A DNA stretch of 64,000 nucleotides, from contig CM073590.1 of assembly GCA_037074705.1 (NCBI GenBank), forward strand, positions 90,884,947-90,948,946, given 5' to 3'. Under the pieces are notes generated by a model. It saw nothing but the letters and a program-made list of their open reading frames with translations. It ran no database searches and was not told the origin of the DNA. Shown here in pieces: positions 1 through 11,048 of this stretch. The stretch is from Zhengitettix transpicula. Its lineage: Eukaryota; Arthropoda; Insecta; Orthoptera; Tetrigidae. The number at the start of each line of letters is the position of its first letter. Within the stretch, counting starts at the first letter, position 1. The position numbers and the translations under genes were made by a program.

Positions 1-570
1 TGGAGTGCACAATATAGTACCAGAGCAACTCGAAATAAAATGGTATATAAAAACTTTATTTTGTAAACCGTTATGGAAATATAATTAACTGTCATATATC
101 TCTAGTTTTTTTTTTGTTTTTAGATTTTTTTATACAATTTTGGTTTTGTAATTTAAATTTGTATTTTCTTTTGTAATTTTGATGAAAATTGCAAATCACT
201 ATTATTATTAGTAGCCCAGTAAGCGGTTCTGAGATTATGAGTATCATTAAAGCTGTTGCAATTTGTTAAAATCATAAAAATGTACAAAATTTGAAGTAAA
301 TCGAAATTCTAATAAATAATCTTCTGTTATCTCTTTAAAATAATTTTGTTTAACTTCAAGGAAAAATACTCTTAACTTTCTTCGTTTTAAAATATTACAT
401 AATTTGGTTCCAACGTATTGATATTTTTATAATTATATTGAAGTGTATACTACATAATTTTGCGCCACAGCGTGTTGGCTTTAATTTTCATTGTTTGCTT
501 AATTTTGCATATTGCATAATATGGCTGCAACGTGGAGGCATTTTATTATTATAAAATTTTGTATACTACA
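1..570 (+). mobile_element. LTR-like element, 5' part cut by window edge
   Basis: The right part of a non-coding LTR-like element; its left part lies outside the window. It matches, in opposite orientation, the full-length copy at 51925-52925: the shared stretch with CAATATAGTACCAGAGCAAC lies near base 9 here and near 52415-52435 there. A box GTAGCCCAGTAAGCGGTTCT at 211-230 is the family landmark also found in the other LTR-like elements, and a weak GTCATAT box lies near 93. The element ends at TACTACA (564-570). No open reading frame of note. Identity as an LTR is inferred from TG/CA-type ends in its relatives. Confidence 0.65.
392..570 (+). repeat. Tandem LTR-end/PBS-like units
   Basis: Three imperfect units of 54-62 bp start at 392, 447 and 509, and a partial fourth (ATACTACA) ends the element at 563-570. 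Each starts with ATATTACAT, ATACTACAT or ATATTGCAT and continues into AAT then TTGG..CCAACGT, TTGCGCCACAGCGTGTTGGC or TGGCTGCAACGTGGAGGC. The second half resembles a retroelement primer-binding site for a lysine tRNA (TGGCGCCCAACGTGGGGC). The repetition is seen directly; a priming role is inferred. Confidence 0.6.
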
Positions 571-821
571 GTAAATATATAACAATCTGGGGTTTGAGGG
601 CCTAGGCTGTTTTGTATTTCTTTTGATCAGCGGCACAACTGTTTTTGTAATTGTAGACCGTACTGTCGGCTTTGTGATTGGGGCGTGGATTGCAAGCACG
701 TGTAAGTTCTTCAGTATCAAATAGGAGCTCACGAAGAACAGACAAGTGTCCCGTAGGAACTCACGACGGAAGGACCGGAAGAAATATTAAACCAGCCTTG
801 AAAACGTGATCTCTGAGTTAA

Positions 822-1028
822 TATCATCAGCCGAGAACTTGTCTAGAATGTTGTTACTACTATCCGCTGAGAACTGAACGAACTTGGCTTTACCTAGATT
901 ATCAATGGTTACCTATTAAAAATTTTTCGTCCGCAATTTTTGTTCCTGGTCCACGAAGTCGCTGCAAAAATTTAGTAAGTCAGCCTAATAAGTCACCTAG
1001 ACGAACAATGTAACCGAGTTTAAAAAAT
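822..1028 (-). repeat. Inverted copy of LINE reverse-transcriptase segment
   Basis: This 207-bp block is the reverse complement of 4373-4579, with only a handful of mismatches visible by eye (roughly 98% identical). It carries the same decayed RT coding segment as the LINE downstream but points the other way. The two copies share the AACTCGG boundary end, then diverge past GATGATA. With its partner it forms an inverted repeat with a 3.3-kb loop. Confidence 0.85.
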
Positions 1029-4000
1029 AATATTGAAAAGGAATGTTAAGATCTCTAACATGTCCTGCAAAGTGTAAGCGAGATCAATGAGTTATTCGTT
1101 TTGGAAGTGTAACATTAATTAAATTCACGTCCTGAGAATGTTGAAAATGTCTCATGTTTCGAAAATAATAAATTTGTTGAGATAGACTTAAGTATATATT
1201 TTGTATTTTCCTGTCTCCTATATACAAATTTAATATTGCATTTTTATCGTAAATGCATATAAGATGTTTCATATTTGGCGGGATGCATTATTATTTATAT
1301 CTCATTTCGATATGAATATTATAAGAATTTGTTTAATTTTATGAAGAATATTATTATAGAAAATACAGTTATCTTTCGACTTGGAAGTACTCGAACATGT
1401 AGGGATTACGTCACGTAATGTTATGGCAAGCTGGCTGTGTTATTACACTACGAACGTGTAAAAACAAACCTAAACCGTTAATGCAGAATAGCAGTTCAGA
1501 TCAATTCATTCATTGGCAGTTAATTTATACAGCAAAAGTATTTTTATATTTACATTGAATGTAATGTGCCAGGTTCGTCTGTATCTTACGTTTATTTAAA
1601 TTGTGGATATTAAAGTTAAATTAATTTGTTTTGTTTTTGACGTCATCAAATTATATTTGGTTGTAAATCAAAGATTTTAATTCAAGACAATTACAAAATT
1701 TATTTACGATTAATATATTAAAATCACTAATTATCAATCGAAAATTTATATACACAAAACAATTTAGCCTGGACCCTCTTTCTCAGGATTGCAGGAAGAT
1801 TATTTACATAGCGAACCGTGAGATATTATTTAAGTTAAAGTTATTATTATTGATTGATTTATTGAATGGGAAACGTGTCATGAATAATTATAGTCAACTA
1901 CGGAAAAACATAAAAATTGAAACAATATTTATTATCTGGCTTTTTTTCTGATTTATTTACAGTCGCATCAACAGCCCAGGTTATTAGCGACTCGTTCTGG
2001 GAACTCATTATGCCTTGTCAGGAGACTGATTTGCCGTCGCCGGGTTTCGAATCCAAACCCCTCTGATACGAACCTATCGCGCTGACCCCTACACCACAGG
2101 AGGTCGGCTGCTATCTGATGTTGGACGGTGTTTTGTCTGAACGAACTGAAAGAAAACTCTTCTGGTAGACACTGACTCTAAATTATCAATCACCTTGCTA
2201 TGATTTTATTATCATGTGACAATCAACATAACTTGCAAAAAATTCATCGAAAAAATCTCAACCTACATAGCTCTACCATTCAAAGAAGAATACAAAATAC
2301 AATTCCATTTATATTAATGCAAGGTATAACATCCCGTTTTTAATCCAATATGTAACCCCAGGTTTCCTGCCAAGTGATCTAAACTCGACGCTGGCACTAT
2401 CACACGTTCTTCCCTCCCTCTCCCCCTTCTGTTTGTTCTCTGCACCGCTCACCACAACAATGCTTTTCTCCTTCCTTCAGACATTATTAGTATTTGAATT
2501 GCTTTAGTCAGTTTTCAATTATTATGCTTTACCTTACATTCCTTTACACGATATTAAATTAAATTACATTATTATGAAATAATTATATTTGCTTTTCTAT
2601 AAATTGCTAACTTAATATTTTAAAATTAATACAGCTTGGAAGTGTGTACGGTGGCTCCATCTTTTGATACCCTCTACAACCTTTAGCAAAAATCAAGATT
2701 TTTAGAATCTACACCGTTACTTTGAGGTATTAATTACCAGTTCGAATTTACCGAGGTCAATAAGGTAAAAAAATGACTACTTCGTGAACTAATAATCAAA
2801 TACTTGGAGGACACGAAGTGCTTACTGTACGAATTTCTTAGAATTTGGTTGGATGGTTACTATTTTAATATTTCATATAAATTTTAAATGTTATGGTATT
2901 ACTAGTATTATTATTAATTTTAAAACTAAGCAAGCATGCACACGCATATATATTGTGTTAGTATATTCTGAGTTGAACTTTTGCTAATTCCTGAAAGATA
3001 AGGCTTGTCAGCTGCGTAATTATGTTTTCCGACATAAAACTGTTTTACCCTTGATAGGAGCGATTCCGACACGAACAGGGTCCGTGCGTTCGCGTGTACT
3101 TGAACAAGCACGCACTCAGCATCGCATGTCGGTCACTCCATTCAGCCTTACCACCTGAGACTTGATCGCCCCGTAATTACGGCATCACGAAACTTCCTAT
3201 TCACCTTTCTCCCTGCAGACGACTTCTGCTATGAATACAACTAAGTAGAACTCCTCATTTCGAGACAGTACTCGAGCTACGAATTATTTGCCGATAAAGC
3301 GCTCCACAGCGGAGCTGAGACGTCGGTTTGGATCGGTTGGGGTTGGTGCACTTTGATTTAACGCAGCACGCGAATGGCATTCGCGAAAGGACTAGGGGGA
3401 AAGAGGGGAATAGCACGCGGCCTTAATAAATTTTTATGCCCACGGGCAACGCAGATTAAACACGGTCCGTGAGTGGTCCAATAATCCAATACAGAAAAGC
3501 CAATTTTGTAGAATGGTTACGTTATTTCGGCAGTAGTTTTTGTCCAATAAGGTAACTTTTCCATACCTTCACATGAAGACCTAATTTCTCGTTTCTATTA
3601 AATAAATTTATAGTTTACGTTCGGGCAAAATATTAAAACATGTCGTTTTTAAATGTTTAAAATGTGAAACATTGGAATGAACATCTGTTTAACCCATGAT
3701 GACTAAATCTTTATGATTTTATCTTTACGCTCTTAAGATAAGAGCGGCGTAAGGAAATTTTCTTTAATAATAAAACGTTCGTTTGATTATCTATCGCAAT
3801 ATATTTTTATTAATCAAAACATTATTAATCATGAGATTGAATGAGACGAACGAGAAAAGGAACGTGCTGAGGAGCCGTGGAAAATTCGGAATATAATAGC
3901 ATTAAATAAGAGTTATGTAATATATCATCGACCAAAGACGAGTTCGGAAACAAGGATGTCCGTCTCCTTCACCGTGCCCCGCCCGAATACTGTTACGCCG

Positions 4001-4372
4001 AAGTATTTGTACTGACAACTGCTGGGAATAGTTCCTATATAATAATATCGTTTTTAAGTACTATTCCATTAATTATGACGAATTTTCAAAATAAATAAAA
4101 AACGATTCCATAAATATTATTTCCTATATTATATTCCTTTAGGTTTTCAAATACAATTATTCTATTATTTCTAATGAATGAAGGATTTATTAAAGATTCA
4201 TTTCTATATTGAATATTTTCCTACAATTATTCAAACATTTGTAAGATTTTAAACGGTACTTTTAATAACAAATAAGAAAAATTTATATTATCGGCATGAA
4301 TGTAGTTAATCTTTTATTTTTAATGCAATTCTGAGGGAACAAATAAAGTTATTAATTCTAAAAATTATTTCA
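1029..4372. other. Loop between inverted copies; mostly unannotated AT-rich DNA
   Basis: Apart from the SINE-like remnant near 1985-2115 and a GC-richer, CpG-containing block at about 3120-3480, nothing recognisable was seen. Short open frames are not convincing genes. The GC-richer block could be an old exon, promoter or repeat, but no homology or motif decides this. Confidence 0.4.
1985..2115 (-). repeat. tRNA-derived SINE-like remnant
   Basis: Read on the minus strand, the block has a box-A-like TGGTGTAGGGGTCAGCGCG and, about 30 nt later, a box-B-like GGATTCGAAACCC, as in the internal RNA polymerase III promoter of tRNA-derived SINEs. It does not fold as a full modern tRNA and no anticodon arm was convincing, so a SINE head or degraded tRNA pseudogene is more likely than a tRNA gene. 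Confidence 0.45.
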
Positions 4373-5698
4373 ATTTTTTAAACTCGGTTACATTGTTCGT
4401 CTAGGTGGCTTATTAGGCTGACTTACTAAAATTTTGCAGCGACTTCGTGGACCAGGAACAAAAATTGCGGACGAAAAATTTTTAATAGGTAACCATTGAT
4501 AATCTAGGTAAAACCAAGTTCGTTCAGTTCTCAGCGGATAGTAGTAACAACATTCTAGACAAGTTCTCGGCTGATGATAATAATTTAAAGTGGACTCACC
4601 ACATGGATCTGCTTGCTGGGAAACTCAGTCCGGCTTGATACTGTCTCAGAACCTTAATGCAACATGTTGACATCAACACTACGAAAATGGTGTGCTTTAC
4701 GTATTTTCAGTCCCTTATGCAAATTGGTTGAATTGATTCACGGGAATTGAAATATTCAAGTTGTAGAAGAGTACCATTAGAATACTTTCTAATACGGATA
4801 ATAAAACCAGTTGTAAACCGTTTTTCAAAAGTCTGCGTATATTAAATCTTCCCGGCGTGTTTATTCACGAAATTTTAAAGTTTGTTAAGAGGAACGTGAA
4901 TCTTCTTCAAAGGAATGGCGACTCTCACGATTACGAGACTAGAAATCGCTCAGGTCTAATTTCTGACCAGCATCGCCTTGCACTCTACCAGAGAAGTATT
5001 CACCATTCAGGGATAAGTTTATACAATAGTCTGCCTCCATATGGTAAGAACAATAATAACTACAAGAGTTTTGGGATTCAATGAAAAATATTGTACTGAA
5101 AGGCGCGTTTTACTCAGTATAGCAGTTTCTTAATCGTTCCCCTAATAATAAATATTTTTTTAAAAAAACTGCAAAACTGTTCAATGTGTTGCTAATAATA
5201 AATACTTATTTCTCAGGCTCTGTTAGTCTTTTCTGCTCTTTTGTTTGTTTGTTGCATGTACGGCCTGGAGTTTCTACGGAAGGGCAGATTCCTCGTCACT
5301 CTGTTTCGTGAAGTGACTTATCCGTCGTTTGTGTTTCCTTCTAGTGTGCGTGTGTCAAGTTTTGTGTTTATTCTTGCGTGATGTGTAATTCTATATTTTA
5401 TTATAATTAATTCTTGAATCATTAATTATTTACTAGTACGTATTGAATTTTCTATTAGAACTGTAAATCTTATATTATACCCTTAGTATAGATAAATATT
5501 TATTATTTTTGTTATTATTAATATACTTTACTTATGTAGGACAGGGAAATTTGTGATCCCGAATTTGAGTATTTTTATGTTAACTTCTAATTATTAATAA
5601 TTGTAGAATCCAATTATAATATTGTAATTTTATGTATTGACTTATGCTATTTCCTGATAGAGGACTAATGGAATAAAATAAATCAAATCAAATCAAAA
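4373..5698 (+). mobile_element. 5'-truncated LINE with short tandem 3' tail
   Basis: The 3' portion of a non-LTR retrotransposon: the C-terminal end of the reverse transcriptase ORF, then a 3' UTR of about 600 bp. It ends in AATAAA-rich sequence and an AAATC-type tail (AAATAAATCAAATCAAATC) near 5677-5698. The 5' edge is abrupt at the boundary shared with the inverted copy at 822-1028, consistent with 5' truncation. Jockey- or CR1-like by the style of the C-terminus, but the clade is not settled. Confidence 0.75.
4500..5084 (+). pseudogene. LINE reverse transcriptase, C-terminal fragment
   Basis: A broken reading of the end of a LINE ORF2-type protein, which copies element RNA into DNA at the target. 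The frame from about 4500 gives KTKFVQFS, followed by LKWTHHMDLLAGKLS, the segment typical of LINE RTs just after the palm and thumb. A stop interrupts it near 4637, and the frame resumes through a KTSCKP/FFKSLRI-like stretch into IHEILKFVKRN and HDYETRNRS, ending at 5084 after SLYNSLPP. These are standard C-terminal landmarks of insect non-LTR retrotransposons. Several stops and frameshifts make it non-functional. The N-terminal endonuclease and the catalytic YADD region are absent. Confidence 0.75.
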
Positions 5699-6822
5699 TC
5701 AGAAGAATTTTCTTAATTAAAACGACGAAGCAAGCATATAACAAAAATGAGATTAATGCAACGACATGCAAGAAAATTACATGTTTACAATTTTTGTGGT
5801 TGTTGTCCATTTTGATAATTACGTCCCGCTAGGAGGAGTGTATGATATGAAATTAGTTTTTATGTTAATCTTTGCTAGCTGCAAAGTCTAAGAAATAATA
5901 ATTGTAATTATTGTTTAATTTGATGTAAACCAAATATATATCTGCAAAAGTCATGAAAGGTTTCTTTGATCACAAATTTTTTCTTTTTTCATCTCAGGTA
6001 CGTATAATAACGAATTACATGTACGTGGGATAAGAAAATTTAGCTTGAATTTTATTTTAGAACATTGTCGCAATAGTAATTAACGTATTACATTCGAAAA
6101 AATTAAGTTATTGTGAAGGCACAAAATAATTATATAATTCTTATTAGAATTTATCAGTCCAATAGTTTACTAGAAGCATAATAAAGAGTTTAAAAATCTC
6201 TTCAGGAGAGAATAAAAAGTTGCTACTACTTGTTTACGCCTTTCTAAATACTTTTTTAGGAATTGGAAGTCCTAGCTGAGTAACAGTTCGTGATAAGTAG
6301 TAAATACATTCTGCGACCATTCGACACAGATATTTATTTACAATGTATACTATTATTATTTAACGCGTTACTTTCCAGTGTAAAGTTCTTCTTATTTAAT
6401 GTATTTTTGTCTCTTCTTGCTTAAGTTTCTTGCACGGCTATCTTCTCGCCTGATCTTGATAATAAAAAAAATAACATACCCCGTAAGAATAAATGTAAAT
6501 TCAGGAGACAAGTTTCAGTTTTAACTTTCTATAAATTTAAATTTAGGATAGCCTTAAAATTATTAACTGCAAACAAAATTCCTTACACAGCAGTTAAAAA
6601 CATATTTTTGAACTTCACCATTTAATCTTAATATAGCGAAAGACGTTTTATATTGATAAGAACCTTATTATCGATCTACGTCCCGTTTCGTCAGAATTGA
6701 TCTGACCGTTTTATTGTCAGTGTAATAGGTAGGTAAACAGATAGGATTTACATTGTTCCGTTTTGGAAACTACTAATGCATAAAATATATTGTAATATTG
6801 CTAACAACCAAGTGATTTTAGT
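5699..6822. other. AT-rich DNA, nothing recognised
   Basis: No convincing ORF, RNA gene or repeat was seen, apart from a short TA tract at its right edge that borders the next LTR-like element. Confidence 0.4.
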
Positions 6823-6837
6823 ATTATATATATATAT

Positions 6838-7632
6838 TGTAATAAATGGATAAAAAGAAAGACTGAAGGTGGCTGTGGCTAAATAAAATAAAAGATTTTT
6901 ACGGGAAACAATTAATCAAAATTTATTTAAGTTTTAAATACAATATAAAAATTACACAATAATATTTAGAATCTCAGGGTCTTTACTGGGTTTGATAAAT
7001 GGGTGAATTGAATTTAAATTATCTAACAAAACAATTAAAGAAAAGAAATAATTGAGGAAAAGAAATAATTGAAGAACGATCTGACGTATCTTAAAGAAAT
7101 GGTTTACAAATAAATTTAGAGTTCTTTTACTTACGGCCGACCAGGTCTCAATTTTGGGGTTTTCTGTGCACACGTTTTTGGGGATATCACTGAATTTAAA
7201 TTGGTTACAAAACACTTGTCGAAACTTTAGGTTCTCGCAGCTGGAAACGGCTACTCCTTCCGAATTAATGGTCAGTCAGATCATTAACAACTTCCTCTCG
7301 ATGACATCGGTGACGGTCTCTTTACTTATTGAGTTTTTTACTGCGGCAGGAAATTATTAGGTTACTGCTTGTGGCTTTACTTATTGAGAAACTTTCCTGT
7401 AACCTTATTCGATGAATTACAGACTGAAAAACTTTTTGTTCAATTTTAACTTGCAACCTTTCCGTTTCGCTTCTCCTCGCTGACTGTGTCTGTTCGTCTC
7501 GTAGAATTTCGAATGCGTACGTCTTAACAATGGTTCTTTTGTCTCGCCGCCCGCTTTGTCGCGGTGTATGCTTTATATAGTCTAATAATGAGTTCTTTAC
7601 TTTGCAATTATAACAGTGGATTAATTACTACA
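6838..7632 (-). mobile_element. LTR-like element in a TA microsatellite
   Basis: A 795-bp non-coding element read on the minus strand, starting TGTAGTAATTAA and ending TTTATTACA. Both sides are TA repeats (6826-6837 and 7633-7641), so any short target duplication is hidden in the microsatellite. It is a close relative of 45018-45852: both share the segment around GACAAAGCGGGCGGCGAG and a TATAAAGCA-like TATA box about 45 nt from the start. The landmark box CCCAGTAAAGACCCTGAG lies at 6971-6988 on the minus strand, preceded by a GTCAGAT box near 7079. It looks like a solo LTR, but no coding partner is present. Confidence 0.7.
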
Positions 7633-7739
7633 ATATATATATTGCGGAAAACAATAAAACTTACTAAATGTCGATCAGTTCGAGAAGGAAATTTGGTCAC
7701 GTATCGCAATTAATGTAAAAGAGCCCTACTGAAAATCAA

Positions 7740-8130
7740 AAATTATATAGAATTGAGGAACGACATGGTAAAATGCTACAGATCTTTATATGTAAAAATA
7801 TGGGCATTAGAACAGATTAAAGTTTCGAAATGGGGTATTGTAGATAATTTAAAAAAAATAGAGTTGACAAAGTTCTTAGAAAATACGAAGGTTCTAAGAA
7901 GGTTAAAGGAGGTGAAATCTATCTTGAATAAATTTTGAAGAAAAAAGCGAACGGAATTAGACAAGTCCTAAGCAGAAATTTTTAACTGCGCGACATCATC
8001 AAATGACACATGGATGCAGTTCCAGTCCGTGGAAGATTGCAGCTGTTAGACGACTTGAAGTGAGAAAGAAGAAAATATTGGACGTTGAAAGGAATAAGCT
8101 AAGTGAAAATACAGACGTGAAGAAAAATTT
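7740..8130 (+). pseudogene. LINE ORF2 C-terminal tail fragment
   Basis: A decayed tail of a second LINE family. The frame from 7753 gives KVLRRLKEVKSILNKF, matching the common insect retroelement tail in which a VLxRVKEERSIL segment precedes a run of basic residues. After the stop at 7936 it continues in a broken frame with RKK. Further on, near 8036, it gives GRLQLLDDLK then a tryptophan-containing stretch, the usual end of these proteins. Stops interrupt it at least three times. It lies about 100 bp from the LTR-like element on its left, and no 3' tail was identified. Confidence 0.6.
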
Positions 8131-10934
8131 ACAGACCAGGTAAACGCGACGAGACAGAACACTTAATAATATACTAAACGCAACCAAATGCAAAAGAACA
8201 CCAAGATATTAACTCCGTAGATATTAATTTATTTATCTTAATATGCTTGGCTATTATTCCAATAACTAGTCGAATTGTTATTAGTTTTTGTTTTACTTCG
8301 AATTTAGAGACGTCTGGAGTTATTTGGCTAATCTTTTATCCATCATTATATTTTATTTTCAACAAACGTTTCTAATTTTTCATGAAACTAATGTTACTAC
8401 TTAATTATAATTTCTACAACAGTATACTTACGTGATTACTCCACGGTAAATCAATATTTCATTGAAATAATTCATACGTTCAAACAAACCAGAGTATTTG
8501 TCCCATGAGTGATCCCAAAATATTCGCCATAATGTGTCAAATGTTTTAGGTGAATATACTGTTAAACATGTTATTTAAAGGTGGTGTTATGATAGATTAT
8601 GTAAACTGTGCTAAGGATAATGTTAATTTAAATAAATTCTTTTGCATATAAACTTGAAATAATATCTCAATATTATTATTCTATATATGAGGTTTTTAAG
8701 TTTACTGTTGAATATTTAATTAACAATTAATATTTCAATAAATTTCTCAGTAAATATAATATATTTTGTCAATTTAGCGCAAAGCGGCACACTATAAAGT
8801 TGATAGTATACCTTCAGTACAAAATTAAATAATGCGTAGAATTTCGAAATCAGCATTTACGACTCATATTTTCCGTAAATCATATTAATTGATACAGAAA
8901 AAGTAATTATTACTTGTGTCGTTTTAAAAGAAGTGCTATAGAACTTATTGTCTTTCAATACTTTTGTAATTAAAGCACATATCACTATGAAATAAATAAA
9001 GATTCTGAGAACGCCTGAGTAGAAACACTACTTCATAACAAGCGGATGTGTTTGTTCTGCTGGCAACGTCAATCATGAACCGACATTAATATGTAACATC
9101 TTCAGACCCGTGGTCTGCACCGTACGTCCTCAATCCATACTCATTACACAGCAAGTGGGCCACTTCATAATGTCTTACTATGCAGGCGCCAAATCTCTTA
9201 GTGGCCAAAATAATTAAGTAGTCAAAGTTACGGCATAAAGATATGGAAATTATAACATCACCGCTGAAATTAAACGGTAGAAATTTAGCTAAGGAAATAA
9301 TTATAATTATAATTTCCATAATTATGTTAAAATAATAAAATGAATTTCGGCGTTTACGTTATGAAACAAAATGTTGTTTTATGAACCTCATCCACTTAGA
9401 TTTAGAAACATCGAAGAAAAGGAAAGACTTTTTCAGCACACAAACCAGTCATGATAAAAATTGGATAATACTTGACAAATATTAGTATTTCACCTTTAAG
9501 CGATAAATGTACAAATCAAATGAGATAATATAGCCAGTTATATTCACAACTTCTTTCAGTCAGTTTACTAAGGAAATATTTGAGTATACATTATTCTTGA
9601 TTGAAAGCATCGGGTGTGATGAACTCGAAAGGGAAAAGAAATTGTAAGAGAAAATATATGTAATAGAAAGAAGAGTAAAGAGTGAATGAGATTCTACCGA
9701 TTAATTTAAATTCAGCTGGTTTAATGGATCAATATATTATCACAAATTATCATTAAATGAATAAACAATATTTATCCCCGCATATGCGCCTGAATACAGA
9801 GCGAATGTTCCAATATTTACAATGCCGGGGGCGTTGGAAAACCTCGGAAATGAGAAAATTGAGATAGAGGTTATTTTTCATCGTATTTTTATCAAGACTT
9901 GGAATGATGAAAATTGTAATAAACTTTCTGTTCTGTATACTTTTTCAGAAAAAAAGTAGGTACTTCTAGTAAAGTGACATTTTATGACATATTCCACACA
10001 GTGTTACGTAGTTATTTACGATCATTGCCATTATGTCTCAACTAATATTAGCTTACATTGAATTATCCAAAAATACTGTTGTCTGAAATTTGAGGTACGT
10101 TATACTGTGATTAATAGCCTACTGGTATCTGTATATTTCCCTAATCATAATCATTTGATGCATTTCAGTAGCAATATAAGTGTAAAATTTTATATTTATT
10201 TTATTTCTAGAAGAATTATAACATATACGAGTGATTATCATTCTTAATGTAGTATTATTTCTGTCTTAATTAGCAGTTAATTGTTTCTCTTTAACATTTC
10301 AACATATTTATTCATTAAATAAAGTAATTAATATTTATCATAACCTATGAATTATTAGATGTTCAGAATTAACGAGTAATAAATTTTTACAGCAAAACAA
10401 CAGCTGTTTGTTATCTAAATCCAGAAATATAATTATGATTTTTTATCTAGTTCTATTATTAAAAATTTCATCATTTTCAACCTGGAAGTTTAGACATACC
10501 TATAAAATAATTATTCAAAATCATGAAACAGGAATTCAGCTTGAAACGTAAGGAACCATTCCATGATGATCAATAATTTCCTTATTTTCTGTAATCAGAT
10601 AGCTGTAATGTTGAGATGTTGGTTACTTAAATACTCCGCTTAAAAGCCCATGTTCTTGACATTAAATAAAATATAATAGTTACTTGTAATCCTTACCTTG
10701 GTGGTTTAGACATGAAACATAATTATGAAATTAAAATCCTTTTATCAAAAATTTTTATACCTTTTTTAATAAATTAAGTAGTACAAAATAAAATTAAGTG
10801 TTGAGGAACAAATGCAAACTTAACTCATGATCTCATGGTTATTTATCTGGGTTTTGCAATAAGATAGGCGAAAGTGAGCTTTTGACAAGAAGTTAGCAGC
10901 GGATGGTTATGCGACAAGCTACATAATTTAAATT
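8131..10934. other. AT-rich DNA, nothing recognised
   Basis: Read on both strands. Only short, low-complexity open frames are present, and no repeat or RNA gene was recognised. Confidence 0.4.
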
Positions 10935-11048
10935 GGCCAGACTTACTCGAAGTACCTCTTACATCCGTTCTGCTGGACCGTCGTTTTCCCAGGCCAGACC
11001 TAGTCTAAGTACCTCTTACATTCGTTCTGCTGGAACGTGGTTTTCGAC
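10935..11048. repeat. Two tandem 57-bp units
   Basis: Units at 10935-10991 and 10992-11048 both start GGCCAGAC and share AGTACCTCTTACAT, CGTTCTGCTGGA and CGTTTTC-like segments, differing at several positions. This is a simple local duplication. The surrounding sequence gives no hint of coding function. Confidence 0.75.

Noticed and set aside
2030..2110. tRNA gene on the minus strand
   Set aside because: Box A and B are present but the arms do not pair as a full tRNA; kept as a SINE-like remnant.
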